Assembly (NCBI RefSeq): GCF_006542685.1
Contig: NZ_AP019736.1
Coordinates: forward strand, 2,898,377-2,962,376
Length of the DNA stretch: 64,000 nt
Direction: 5' to 3'
DNA from: Alistipes dispar
GTDB lineage: Bacteria; Bacteroidota; Bacteroidia; Bacteroidales; Rikenellaceae
Part shown: piece by piece, positions 25,680 to 34,090 of the stretch
Layout: every line of letters starts with the position of its first letter
Position numbering within the stretch: position 1 is the stretch's first letter
Translations under genes and position numbers: made by a program
The notes under the pieces: model-generated
What the model was told of the DNA's origin: nothing
Seen by the model: the letters and a program-made list of their open reading frames with translations, nothing else
Databases searched by the model: none

Positions 25680-26513
25680 ATGGAATTTTTCAGCGATCTG
25701 ATCCACTACGGCTACCTGCTCAACGCCCTGACGGCATGCGTGCTTTCGGGCATCGCGTGCGGCATCGTCGGCACGTACGTCGTATGCCGCCGCATGGTCT
25801 TCCTCGCCGGCGGCATCACGCACGCCTCGTTCGGCGGGCTGGGCATCGCCTTCTGGCTCGGGGCCGACCCCATCGGCGGGGCGCTCCTGTTCGCCGTGCT
25901 CTCGGCGCTGGGCATCGAGTGGGCCGGCAGCCGCGGACGCATCCGCGAGGATTCGGCCATCGGCATCATCTGGTCGGTGGGCATGGCCGTCGGCGCGCTG
26001 TTCATGAGCCTGCGTCCGGGCTACACGTCGGGCGATCTGGCGGCCTATCTGTTCGGCAGCATCGTGACCGTCACGCGCGGCGACGTGCTGGCGCTGGCGT
26101 GGCTCACGCTCCTCATCCTGCTCGGCGCGCTGCTCTGGCTGCGCCCCGTCATGTACGTCGCCTTCGACCGCGAATTCGCCCGCAGCCGGGGCATTCCGAC
26201 CCGGACGATCTCGTACCTCATGGCGGCGCTCGCGGCCGCCACGATCGTCCTCTCGATCCGCATCATGGGCATCGTGCTGCTCATCTCGCTGCTGACGATT
26301 CCCGTCGCGATCGTCAATGCCTTTTCGCGGTCGTACCGGACCATCGCCCTCGCGGCGCCGGCCGTGGCCGTGGCGGGCAACGTCGCGGGGCTCGTCGTCA
26401 GCTACAATTTCGAAGTTCCGCCCGGCGCGGCCATAATATTTACCCTCACGCTTACGCTTATTATGGCAAAACTATTAACTTTGCGCAGGAAAAAACCGCG
26501 ACCCGCCGCATGA
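25680..26513 (+). CDS. Metal ABC transporter permease (ZnuB/MntB, ABC-3 family)
   Basis: The 277-residue protein is a polytopic inner-membrane permease of the ABC-3 family for Zn2+ or Mn2+. LSGIACGIVGTYVVCRRMVF and LAGGITHASFGGLGIAFWLG near residues 20-58 are the family's first signature, and IRIMGIVLLISLLTIPVAIV near 195-214 is the second. No ATPase (ZnuC) or binding protein lies beside it, so its partners must be encoded elsewhere. Its stop overlaps the start of the LptF/G permease (ATGA). Metal specificity cannot be told. Confidence 0.88.
   Translation: MEFFSDLIHYGYLLNALTACVLSGIACGIVGTYVVCRRMVFLAGGITHASFGGLGIAFWLGADPIGGALLFAVLSALGIEWAGSRGRIREDSAIGIIWSVGMAVGALFMSLRPGYTSGDLAAYLFGSIVTVTRGDVLALAWLTLLILLGALLWLRPVMYVAFDREFARSRGIPTRTISYLMAALAAATIVLSIRIMGIVLLISLLTIPVAIVNAFSRSYRTIALAAPAVAVAGNVAGLVVSYNFEVPPGAAIIFTLTLTLIMAKLLTLRRKKPRPAA
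26476..26483 (+). promoter_or_regulatory. Possible internal -7 element before the LptF/G gene
   Basis: TAACTTTG matches TAnnTTTG inside the last codons of the metal permease, 27 bases before the next ATG. Confidence 0.4.
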
Positions 26514-28024
26514 AAACCATTCACAAGCTCGTCCTGAAGGCATATCTCGGGCCTATGGTGCTCACGTTCTTCATCGTCATGTTCGTGCTGATGATGAACA
26601 TCGTGTGGCGCTATATCGACGAGCTGGTGGGCAAGGGACTGAGCGCGGGCATCATCATCGAGCTGATGACTTATTTCATGGCCAACATGATCCCGATGGG
26701 ACTGCCGCTCTCGATGCTGCTCGCAGCCATCATGACGATGGGCAACCTGGGCGAGAACTACGAGCTGCTGGCGATGAAATCGGCGGGCATGTCGCTCGTG
26801 AAGATCACCAAGCCGCTCATCATTCTGGTCAGCATCGTCTCGGTGGGCAGTTTCTTCATCGGCAACGACCTCGTTCCGAGCGCCAACAAGAAACTCTACA
26901 GCACGCTCTACGACATCCGCCAGCAGAAGCAGGCGCTGGAGTTCCAGGACGGGCTGTTCTTCAACGGCATCGACAACATGTCGATCCGCGTCAGCCACCA
27001 GGAACCCGACACGCACCTGCTGCACAACGTGCTAATATACGACAACCGCGCGGCCAACAACAACATGAACACCATTCTGGCCGACTCGGGCTATATCCGC
27101 CTGTCGGACGACAAGCGGTTCCTGCTGGTGACGCTCTTCCACGGCGAGACCTACGAGCAGACCCGCAATTCGCAATGGTTCACCAAGAGCGCGCTGCGCC
27201 ACCACATCTTCGACCTGCAGAAGCAGGTCATTCCGATGGAGGGCTTCGCCATGGAGCGCACCGACGCCGACCTGTTCAACAACAGCAGCACCAAGGACAT
27301 CAGCGACCTGTCGCACGACATCGACTCGCTCGAGGTGAAGGTCAATGCCGCGACGACCACCTCCTACGAACCGCTGCTCAAAGAGCAGATCTTCGTGCGC
27401 GACAACTCCGTGCTGCCGCAGCCCGACAGCCTGCGCGTGGACAAAAGCGGCTACCGCGATCTCGCGGCCGCCGATTCCGTCGCCCGGCTGCCGATGCGCG
27501 AGAAGGACAAGGTGTGGAACCTCGCGCGGACGCTGGCCAAAAGTTCGCGCAACACCTTCTCGTCGTTCGACGAATCGACGGCAAAGGAGGCGCTCAACCA
27601 GCTCTACCGCTCGAAGGTCGAATGGCACAAGAAGCTCTCCCTGCCGGTGTCGATCCTCATTTTCTTCCTGATCGGCGCCCCGTTGGGAGCCATCATCCGC
27701 CGCGGCGGTCTGGGACTTCCCGTGGTGGTCTCGGTCATCTTCTTCGTGATCTACTACATCATCAGCCTCACGGGCGAGAAGCTGGCCAAGGAAGGCAATT
27801 GGGAGGCCATCTACGGCGTCTGGCTCTCGACCTTCATTCTGACGCCGATCGCCGTTTACCTCACATGGAAGGCCACGAACGATTCGGCGCTGCTCGACAC
27901 CGACTGGTACGCCGGACGGATCAAGGCCCTGCGGGATCGGATCGCCCCGGCGGCGGCCCGGCTGACCGACAAATTGAAATTCAGAATCAGAAATAGACAT
28001 GGCAAAGCAAACGACGCTCAATAG
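26510..28024 (+). CDS. LptF/LptG family lipopolysaccharide export permease
   Basis: This inner-membrane protein of the YjgP/YjgQ family forms, with a paralogue and LptB, the ABC exporter that extracts LPS or lipooligosaccharide. The 504-residue product shows three N-terminal helices (LTFFIVMFVLMMNIVWRYID, then NMIPMGLPLSMLLAAIMTMG with the family motif), a periplasmic beta-jellyroll of about 300 residues, and three C-terminal helices (SILIFFLIGAPLGAIIRRGG). It is longer than the 360-residue E. coli proteins because of the periplasmic region, as is common in Bacteroidota. It starts at 26510, overlapping the upstream stop, and overlaps ribBA by 26 bases. Confidence 0.9.
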   Translation: MKTIHKLVLKAYLGPMVLTFFIVMFVLMMNIVWRYIDELVGKGLSAGIIIELMTYFMANMIPMGLPLSMLLAAIMTMGNLGENYELLAMKSAGMSLVKITKPLIILVSIVSVGSFFIGNDLVPSANKKLYSTLYDIRQQKQALEFQDGLFFNGIDNMSIRVSHQEPDTHLLHNVLIYDNRAANNNMNTILADSGYIRLSDDKRFLLVTLFHGETYEQTRNSQWFTKSALRHHIFDLQKQVIPMEGFAMERTDADLFNNSSTKDISDLSHDIDSLEVKVNAATTTSYEPLLKEQIFVRDNSVLPQPDSLRVDKSGYRDLAAADSVARLPMREKDKVWNLARTLAKSSRNTFSSFDESTAKEALNQLYRSKVEWHKKLSLPVSILIFFLIGAPLGAIIRRGGLGLPVVVSVIFFVIYYIISLTGEKLAKEGNWEAIYGVWLSTFILTPIAVYLTWKATNDSALLDTDWYAGRIKALRDRIAPAAARLTDKLKFRIRNRHGKANDAQ

Positions 28025-29222
28025 CGTAGAGGAGGTCATCGAGGACTTCCGGAACGGAAAGATCGTCATCGTCGTCGATGACGAGGACCGCGAGAACGAA
28101 GGCGACTTCATCGTCGCCGCCGAAAAGATCACGCCCGAGATCGTGAACTTCATGCTCAAGGAGGGCCGCGGCGTGTTGTGCGCCCCGCTGTCGGAAGAGC
28201 GCTGCGCGCAGCTCGAGCTGAACATGATGGAGGAGAACAACACCTCGCTGCTCGGCACGCCCTTCACGGTGACGGCGGACCTGCTGGGCCACGGCTGCAC
28301 GACGGGCGTCTCGATCCACGACCGCGCCGCCACGATCCGCGCGCTGGCCGATCCCGCGACCAGGCCTTCCGACCTGGGGCGCCCGGGACACATCAACCCC
28401 CTGCGCGCCCGGCAGAAGGGCGTGCTGCGCCGCCCGGGCCATACCGAAGCGGCCGTGGACCTGGCCAGGCTGGCCGGGTTGCAGCCCGCCGGCGCGCTGA
28501 TCGAGATCATGAACGAGGACGGCACGATGGCCCGCCTCCCGCAGTTGCAGGAGATCGCCCGAAAGTTCGACCTGAAGATCATCTCGATCGCCTCGCTGAT
28601 CGCCTACCGGCTGCGCGAGGAGTCGATCGTCGAACGGGGCGTGACGGTTCCCCTGCCTACGGAGTGGGGCGACTTCCGCATCACGCCGTTCCGCCAGAAG
28701 TCGAACGGCGTGGAACACGTCGCGCTCACCAAAGGCGAATGGAGCGAAGAGGAGCCGGTGCTCATCCGCGTGCATTCGTCGTGCGCCACGGGCGACATTT
28801 TCGGCTCGTACCGCTGCGACTGCGGCGAGCAGCTCCACCGCGCGATGCAGATGATCCAGCGGGAAGGCAAGGGCGCCATCGTCTATCTCAATCAGGAGGG
28901 GCGCGGCATCGGACTCTGCAACAAGATCCACGCCTACAAGCTGCAGGACGAAGGACTCGACACCGTGGACGCCAACCTCCGGCTGGGCTTCAAGGCCGAC
29001 GAACGCGACTACGGCGTGGGCGCGAGCATCATCCGCGAGCTGGGTATCCGCCACATGCGGCTGATGACCAACAACCCGCTCAAACGCGCCGGGCTGGAGG
29101 GCTACGGGCTGAAGATCGACGAGATCGTGCCCATCGTCATCGCGCCGAACAAGTACAACGAACATTACCTGGAGACCAAGCAGGAGCGTATGCATCATAC
29201 GCTGGGACTGGAGAAGAAATAG
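27999..29222 (+). CDS. ribBA: Bifunctional 3,4-dihydroxy-2-butanone-4-phosphate synthase / GTP cyclohydrolase II
   Basis: This enzyme supplies both precursors of riboflavin. The N-terminal DHBP synthase half (about 1-205) has VDDEDRENEGDFIVAAEK with the metal-binding acidic loop, HGCTTGVSIHDRAATI and GHTEAAVDLARLAG. The C-terminal GTP cyclohydrolase II half has the zinc ligands in SSCATGDIFGSYRCDCGEQL, LNQEGRGIGLCNKIHAYKLQ and MTNNPLKRAGLEGYGL. At 407 residues it is full length and both halves keep their active motifs. Its start lies 26 bases inside the preceding permease gene, so the two are probably translationally coupled. Confidence 0.96.
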   Translation: MAKQTTLNSVEEVIEDFRNGKIVIVVDDEDRENEGDFIVAAEKITPEIVNFMLKEGRGVLCAPLSEERCAQLELNMMEENNTSLLGTPFTVTADLLGHGCTTGVSIHDRAATIRALADPATRPSDLGRPGHINPLRARQKGVLRRPGHTEAAVDLARLAGLQPAGALIEIMNEDGTMARLPQLQEIARKFDLKIISIASLIAYRLREESIVERGVTVPLPTEWGDFRITPFRQKSNGVEHVALTKGEWSEEEPVLIRVHSSCATGDIFGSYRCDCGEQLHRAMQMIQREGKGAIVYLNQEGRGIGLCNKIHAYKLQDEGLDTVDANLRLGFKADERDYGVGASIIRELGIRHMRLMTNNPLKRAGLEGYGLKIDEIVPIVIAPNKYNEHYLETKQERMHHTLGLEKK

Positions 29223-29296
29223 CGCACGACCGGCCCGCGAAAGCGCGGCATCCGCCGCGGACGCCCGGACCGGCGCGACAAAAACGAAACCGCATC

Positions 29297-30316
29297 ATGG
29301 ACGCAAGGCAACTCCGCATCGTATTCATGGGCACGCCCGAATTCGCCGTGCCGTCGCTCCGCGCGCTGGTCGCCGGGGGCTACAACGTCGTGGGCGTCGT
29401 CACCGCCCCCGACAAACCCGCCGGACGCGGGAGGCAACTCCGCGAAAGCGACGTGAAGACCGCCGCCCGGGAGCTGGGGCTTCCGGTCCTGCAGCCCGAA
29501 AGGCTGAAGGCCCCGGAGTTCGTCGGGGCGCTGCGAGCGCTGCGGCCCGACCTGGGTATCGTCATCGCGTTCCGCATGCTGCCCGAGGTCGTGTGGGCCA
29601 TGCCGCGACTGGGAACCTTCAACCTCCACGCCTCGCTGCTGCCTCAGTACAGGGGCGCCGCGCCGATCAACTGGGCGATCATCAACGGCGAGCGGGAGAC
29701 GGGCGTGACGACCTTCCTGCTGAACCACGAGATCGACAAGGGAGCCATCCTCGCGCAGGCGCGCCTGCCGATCCTTCCGCAGGACAACGCCGGCACGCTC
29801 TACGAAAAGCTGATGACCGCCGGCGTCGCACTCGTCACGCGGACCGTGGAGCGCATCGCCGCGGGCGACATCGCCCCCGTCGAACAGCAATACGCCGACG
29901 AGGCGACGCTCCGCCCCGCGCCCAAGATCTTCAAGGAGGACTGCCGGATCGACTGGACGCTGCCGGGACGGAGGATCGTCGATTTCATCCGAGGGCTGGC
30001 GCCCTATCCGGCGGCCTGGAGCGACCTGATCCGCGAAGAGGGGGACCGGAAAGACGGCACGGCTCCCGGAGGAGAGAGCGGCGGGGCGGCCGGCGACGGA
30101 CCGTCGGTCAAAATCTTCTCCGCGGCATTCGAAGCCGCCGCGCACGGACTGCGGCCGGGCACGGTCGCAAGCGACGGCCGCACCGAAATCCGCATCGCCT
30201 GCGCCGACGGCTGGATCATTCCCGGAGAGTTGCAGCTCGCGGGCAAGAAGCGGCTCCCGGTGCGCGAACTGCTGCTCGGCTGGCGCGACGCAAACCAATA
30301 CCGCTTCGGACGATAG
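29297..30316 (+). CDS. fmt: Methionyl-tRNA formyltransferase
   Basis: Fmt formylates initiator Met-tRNA with 10-formyl-tetrahydrofolate. The 339-residue product opens MDARQLRIVFMGTPEFAVPS. The folate site is visible as VTAPDKPAGRGRQL, the catalytic region as FNLHASLLPQYRGAAPINWA with Asn, His and the SLLP loop, then ETGVTTFLLNHEIDKGAILA. The C-terminal OB domain includes an extra Gly/Asp-rich loop of about 25 residues (EEGDRKDGTAPGGESGGAAG) between its first strands. It follows ribBA by 74 bases. The start at 29297 is chosen because the frame upstream is antisense-like and unconserved. Confidence 0.95.
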   Translation: MDARQLRIVFMGTPEFAVPSLRALVAGGYNVVGVVTAPDKPAGRGRQLRESDVKTAARELGLPVLQPERLKAPEFVGALRALRPDLGIVIAFRMLPEVVWAMPRLGTFNLHASLLPQYRGAAPINWAIINGERETGVTTFLLNHEIDKGAILAQARLPILPQDNAGTLYEKLMTAGVALVTRTVERIAAGDIAPVEQQYADEATLRPAPKIFKEDCRIDWTLPGRRIVDFIRGLAPYPAAWSDLIREEGDRKDGTAPGGESGGAAGDGPSVKIFSAAFEAAAHGLRPGTVASDGRTEIRIACADGWIIPGELQLAGKKRLPVRELLLGWRDANQYRFGR

Positions 30317-30350
30317 TCCGTCCGCATACAGGAGCACGCCCCGATACGCA

Positions 30351-30385
30351 ATTCACCCCTGCCGCTGCGTACGGCAGGGGTGAAT
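30351..30385. terminator. Hairpin between convergent fmt and peroxiredoxin genes
   Basis: ATTCACCCCTGCCG (30351-30364) pairs perfectly with CGGCAGGGGTGAAT (30372-30385) around a 7-nt loop. No T run follows on either strand, but the position between convergent genes suggests a bidirectional terminator. Its core, CCCCTGC and GCAGGGG, is shared with the hairpin at 17885-17925. Confidence 0.6.
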
Positions 30386-30402
30386 CCGTTCCGGGAACGA
30401 CC

Positions 30403-31107
30403 TCACGCACCGACAGGCACGCCCTTGCCGATCTTCCGTTCGACCTCCTCCTTCGGCAACGGCTTCGTGCAGAAAAACCAGTCGCAGCACGTCACCCCCT
30501 CGGGCTGCTTCTCGCCGTCGTCGCCCTTCATCGGCACGATCACGTCGTCGCCCGGCCGCCAGTCGGCCGGCAGCGCGATCCGGAAGGCGTCGATGGTCTG
30601 CAATCCGATCAGCACCCGCTCGATCTCGTCGAAATTGCGCCCCAGCGCCAGCGGATAGCAGATCATGGCCCGCAGCACGCCCGTCGGGTCGATGAAAAAG
30701 ACCGCCCGCACAGCCGCCGTCTCGCTCTCTCCTGGCTGAATCATGCCGTAGAGCGACGCGACCTTCATCCCCACATCGTCGATGATCGGGAATTCGACCC
30801 GCACGCCCCTCATCCCGCGGTATTCGATCCGGTCGCGGATCGTCCGCAGCCAGGCGATATGGCTGTTGCGGCTGTCCACCGAAAGCCCCACCAGCTCGCA
30901 GTTCAACGCCCGGAACCGCTCCGTGCGGGCCCCGAACGTAAGCACCTCGGTCGTGCAGATCGGCGTGAAATCGGCCGGATGGCTGAACAGAATCACCCAT
31001 TTGCCCTTGTAATCGCCCGGGAAGCGGATCCTCCCCCGGGTCGTCATCGCCTCGAAAGCCGGGACGGGTTCCCCCAGCCGCGGCATCGTCCGTCGTTGTT
31101 CGTCCAT
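30403..31107 (-). CDS. Peroxiredoxin, Prx6-like
   Basis: The 234-residue product is a thiol peroxidase of the AhpC/Prx6 branch. The peroxidatic Cys51 lies in HPADFTPICTTEV, with the resolving or extra thiols Cys207, Cys208 and Cys213 in CCDWFFC near the end, and LGRNFDEIERVLIGLQ marking the Prx6-type dimer extension. It reduces hydrogen peroxide or organic hydroperoxides in the cytoplasm. An ATG at 31137 would add ten residues; 31107 matches family starts better (PRLGEPVPAFEA close to the N-terminus). No reductase partner is adjacent. Confidence 0.9.
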   Translation of the reverse strand: MDEQRRTMPRLGEPVPAFEAMTTRGRIRFPGDYKGKWVILFSHPADFTPICTTEVLTFGARTERFRALNCELVGLSVDSRNSHIAWLRTIRDRIEYRGMRGVRVEFPIIDDVGMKVASLYGMIQPGESETAAVRAVFFIDPTGVLRAMICYPLALGRNFDEIERVLIGLQTIDAFRIALPADWRPGDDVIVPMKGDDGEKQPEGVTCCDWFFCTKPLPKEEVERKIGKGVPVGA

Positions 31108-31182
31108 AGTCTCTGAAATTTGAAATCCGTCCGACATTCCGCAAATTCGATACCCGAATGCCGCTTTCGAGGAAAAAATCCG

Positions 31183-31190
31183 TACCTTTG
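31183..31190 (+). promoter_or_regulatory. -7 element for the membrane sulfatase
   Basis: TACCTTTG matches TAnnTTTG and lies 24 bases before the ATG at 31215. It excludes the earlier in-frame ATG at 31158 from the transcript. Confidence 0.65.
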
Positions 31191-31214
31191 CGGCGTTTCC
31201 GAAAAAAACGCATT

Positions 31215-32969
31215 ATGATCCGCACCCCGTTCGTCCGAACCGGTATCCCCGGCGGCAGTTCCCCGCTATTCCGGCCTGCGATCTACCTGCTGCTGACGCT
31301 GGCCTTCTATGCCGCGCTGTCGGCCGCGGACCGCATCTGGGAAATCCCGCATCCGCACCTGTTCGTCATCCGGCTCCGGCGATTCACCGACGCCATGCTG
31401 CTGGCGCTGCCCGTCTGGTTCCTGCACAAAAAACGGTGGGTGCTGCTCTGGATCGCGCTGGCCGACCTTTACCTGCTCTCGAACGTCTGGTACTACCGGA
31501 ACTACGGCAACGTCATGCCGCTGCCCTCGTACCTGATGGTGCGCAACCTCGACGGCCTCGGTCCGAGCATCCGCAGCTCGATCCGGCTCCGGGACCTTTG
31601 GATCGTGCTTCCCTCGGTCTGCTTCGCCGTCTGCTATCCGTTCCTGAGCCGATACGATTCCAAAGGGGGGGGGAAGCGGTTCCGCATCGTGTGGTGCGCG
31701 GGCTGCCTGCTGTTCATCGCCGCCGTCGTCGCGCTGCCGTACCGCCACGACCGCAACAGTTTCAGCCATCCCTGGCCCTGTTTCCGGAACGAGCTCATGG
31801 TAGGCTACCGCGAATTCGGACTGATAAATTACTGGATCTACGAAATCGGCTGCTTGCAGGGCTGCTCGGATGAAGAAAAACAGTACGCCGCACAGTTCGT
31901 CGAAGCCTCCGAACGGAGGGCCTTCCGCGATCCGCTGACGCCGGAGCACCGGAAAAACCTCATCGTGGTACTCATGGAATCGCTCTCCAGTTGGCCCATA
32001 GGACTCACGGTCGAAGGGACCGAAGTGACTCCCTTTCTCGATTCGCTGGCCCGGGACACGAGCGTAATCTGCTTTCCGCACGTATTGCCGCAGGTGAAGG
32101 ACGGCCGTTCGTCCGACGCCCAGTTGCTGCTCAATACCGGACTGCTGCCGATCGAAACCGGAGCCGCCGCCAGCCTCTACGGCAGCACGAACACCTATCC
32201 GTCGCTCCCGAAAGCGCTGGCCCGGAAGGGGTATGCCTCCGCCTCGTTCATCTGCGACTCCCGGTCCTACTGGAATCAAGAGGCCACGACGAAGAGTTAC
32301 GGATTCGGCGCCCTGCACGAGAAGCTGGGCGAAGGCGGCCCCTCGGTCCGGGCCGACGAAAACCTGTACCGCCGCACCCTTCCGATCCTGCGGGAGCTGC
32401 CACAGCCGTTTTACGCCCAGTTGGTCACCATGTCGGGCCACGATGCCGTGAAAAGCGAGCTCGAAAGCCCGCTCAACGAAGCCTGCATCACGGACGAGCA
32501 GGCGAAATACTACCTGGTCGTCACGCAATACGCAGACCGTTGCCTCGCGGGGTTCATCGACTCGCTCAAACGGTGCGGGCTCTACGAGCGGAGCATCGTC
32601 GTCATCACGGGCGACCACGACTCGATCACCCGCAACCGCTACGAGGGACGCGAACGGTGCGAACTGAGCGACCGGTTCGTCCCGCTGTTCATTCTCAACG
32701 CCCCGCTGAAGGCCGTCGGCACGGATGCCGCGATCGCGCAATGCGACATCTATCCGAGCCTGCTGGACATGATGAACGCCGGGGATTACATCTTTCACGG
32801 ACTGGGCGAAAGCGTCTTCCGCCGCCGGATCGACTGCGCGTCGGACCATTCGAGCGGCTGGGTCGGCGACAACACGGACGACTCGGTGCGGCAGTACCGC
32901 AAAGCGCTGTGGCGCGTCTCGGACATCCTGATCCGGTCGGATTATTTCAAATCCCGGACAGACGACTGA
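31215..32969 (+). CDS. Membrane-anchored sulfatase/LTA-synthase family phosphotransferase; carries a G9 tract
   Basis: Four or five N-terminal helices (IYLLLTLAFYAALSAADRIW, WVLLWIALADLYLLSNVWYY, others to about 185) precede an alkaline-phosphatase-fold domain exposed to the periplasm. Metal and active-site motifs are LIVVLMESLSSWPIG (acidic ligand), GRSSDAQLLLNTGLLP (nucleophile Ser/Thr region), TMSGHDAV and VITGDHDSI. Relatives transfer phosphoglycerol or phosphoethanolamine to glycans or lipids; the substrate here is unknown. The start at 31215 follows a -7 element. Codons 151-153 are GGG GGG GGG, a run of nine G (31665-31673) at the end of the membrane part. Confidence 0.87.
   Translation: MIRTPFVRTGIPGGSSPLFRPAIYLLLTLAFYAALSAADRIWEIPHPHLFVIRLRRFTDAMLLALPVWFLHKKRWVLLWIALADLYLLSNVWYYRNYGNVMPLPSYLMVRNLDGLGPSIRSSIRLRDLWIVLPSVCFAVCYPFLSRYDSKGGGKRFRIVWCAGCLLFIAAVVALPYRHDRNSFSHPWPCFRNELMVGYREFGLINYWIYEIGCLQGCSDEEKQYAAQFVEASERRAFRDPLTPEHRKNLIVVLMESLSSWPIGLTVEGTEVTPFLDSLARDTSVICFPHVLPQVKDGRSSDAQLLLNTGLLPIETGAAASLYGSTNTYPSLPKALARKGYASASFICDSRSYWNQEATTKSYGFGALHEKLGEGGPSVRADENLYRRTLPILRELPQPFYAQLVTMSGHDAVKSELESPLNEACITDEQAKYYLVVTQYADRCLAGFIDSLKRCGLYERSIVVITGDHDSITRNRYEGRERCELSDRFVPLFILNAPLKAVGTDAAIAQCDIYPSLLDMMNAGDYIFHGLGESVFRRRIDCASDHSSGWVGDNTDDSVRQYRKALWRVSDILIRSDYFKSRTDD
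31665..31673 (+). repeat. Homopolymer of nine G inside the sulfatase gene
   Basis: Nine G encode Gly151-153 between the membrane helices. Slippage by one base would remove the whole catalytic domain. Confidence 0.9.
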
Positions 32970-33027
32970 AACGGCTCATCTTCCGGACATAAAAGGACAC
33001 TATAAAAATTCATTTGGAAAATATTCG

Positions 33028-33035
33028 TATATTTG
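33028..33035 (+). promoter_or_regulatory. -7 element upstream of the long hairpin element
   Basis: TATATTTG matches TAnnTTTG. The next 95 bases include a three-codon frame (ATG AAT AAA TAG at 33063-33074) and a small GTACC/GGTAC inverted repeat (33098-33102 with 33123-33127). Otherwise 32970-33130 holds no gene; it is clearly A/T-richer than its surroundings. Confidence 0.55.
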
Positions 33036-33130
33036 TTCTATCATAACTAAAAAACAACGCCTATGAATAAATAGATCGTTTACCTGAAACACACGCGTAC
33101 CGCCACCGCACAGCGAAGCACAGGTACATA

Positions 33131-33302
33131 CATATAAAAAGCGTTAGCTTTATTGCTTGCTATTGAAACTTCGACAATTTCACAGCTGACAAGAGTAAAG
33201 CGTAAACGCTCACGTTTCTACGTGGGCTTTACTCATTATTTGTCAGCAAGGTAGTCGAAGACCTCAATAGCAAATAAAAGTTTAGCCTGCGTTTTTTATA
33301 TG
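33131..33302 (+). repeat. 172-nt long hairpin element of unknown type
   Basis: The two halves are complementary over many blocks: CATATAAAAA 33131-33140 with 33293-33302; TTGCTATTGA 33157-33166 with 33264-33273; CTTCGAC 33169-33175 with 33254-33260; GCTGACAA 33185-33192 with 33240-33247; GAGTAAAGC 33193-33201 with 33226-33234; CACGT 33211-33215 with 33220-33224, closing a TTCT loop. About 50 base pairs are perfect. It lies after a -7 element and 31 bases before a gene. It could be a structured 5' leader, a small RNA, or a miniature inverted-repeat element. I recognise no named family. The pairing is certain; the function is not. Confidence 0.85.
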
Positions 33303-33333
33303 CTTGTCAATAACCCACATCAACTCAAGCATT

Positions 33334-34080
33334 ATGAAAAAATCGTATCTAACATCCATGCTCGCACTCGTATGCTGTACCGTTTCGGCGCAGGATATCA
33401 TACTAAAGAAAAACGCGGATGAAATTCAGGCCAAGGTCCTGAAAGTAACTGAAACGGAGATCGAATACAAAAAATGGGAAAATCTCGACGGCCCGATTTA
33501 CACCATCCCGGCAAACGAAATATTCATCATCAAATATCAAAACGGTTCCAAAGATATCATTTCGGCCAACTCCGCCCGCACCCGATCGGATATCGCAGGA
33601 AACTTCCCGAAATATCAGGGAGAAATAGCAGCGGCATACGGACTCGGCGTGGGCAGGGTCTCCGAATTCATCAACACGGACCGGATCCTCTTCGAAACCG
33701 TACACGGCATACGCATCAACCCCTATCTATTCACCGGTCTGGGCCTCGGGTTCGACTATTTTTACGAATCCATAGACATGGAGGACTACTACGGAAACGC
33801 GATCGGCAGCTACGACGGAGCCGGAGTATTGTCTTCATTCATCAATCTGAAAGGATATTATCCGGCTACCAAAAAACTTGCTGTCTATTTTTCGCTCGAC
33901 CTCGGTGCTGCATTCGGAGTAGCCGGTTGGGCCGAGGGAACGGAATTCCATACCAGCGTAGGTCCGGGTATCAACTGGGGAAACCGAAAAGGATCGCCCC
34001 GCGGAGATTTCAGCATCCGGTTCCAGCACATGGGAACCGGAACGAATGCCATTCTGTTCAGAATCGGCTTCGGGTTCTGA
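33334..34080 (+). CDS. Exported protein with beta-barrel-like C-terminus, unknown function
   Basis: A signal peptide (MKKSYLTSMLALVCCTVSAQ) is followed by a short beta domain typical of Bacteroidota exported proteins (DIILKKNADEIQAKVLKVTE, then YTIPANEIFIIKYQNG). From about residue 90 the alternating Gly/aromatic pattern (YGLGVGRVSEF, FTGLGLGFDYFYE, GPGINWG) and the terminal Phe (FRIGFGF) suggest an outer-membrane beta-barrel of eight strands. The gene is A/T-richer than its neighbours, with many AAA and ATA codons, hinting at a different origin. It lies directly behind the long hairpin. No function is assigned. Confidence 0.75.
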   Translation: MKKSYLTSMLALVCCTVSAQDIILKKNADEIQAKVLKVTETEIEYKKWENLDGPIYTIPANEIFIIKYQNGSKDIISANSARTRSDIAGNFPKYQGEIAAAYGLGVGRVSEFINTDRILFETVHGIRINPYLFTGLGLGFDYFYESIDMEDYYGNAIGSYDGAGVLSSFINLKGYYPATKKLAVYFSLDLGAAFGVAGWAEGTEFHTSVGPGINWGNRKGSPRGDFSIRFQHMGTGTNAILFRIGFGF

Positions 34081-34090
34081 ACAAACACGA

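Noticed and set aside
33131..33302. Retron msr-msd RNA
   Set aside because: The ends look like a1/a2 repeats and TTAGC follows the left arm, but no reverse transcriptase gene is nearby and the interior is one continuous hairpin instead of msr loops plus msd.
33131..33302. Integron attC site
   Set aside because: No R'/R'' core motifs in the right places, and no integrase or cassette array.
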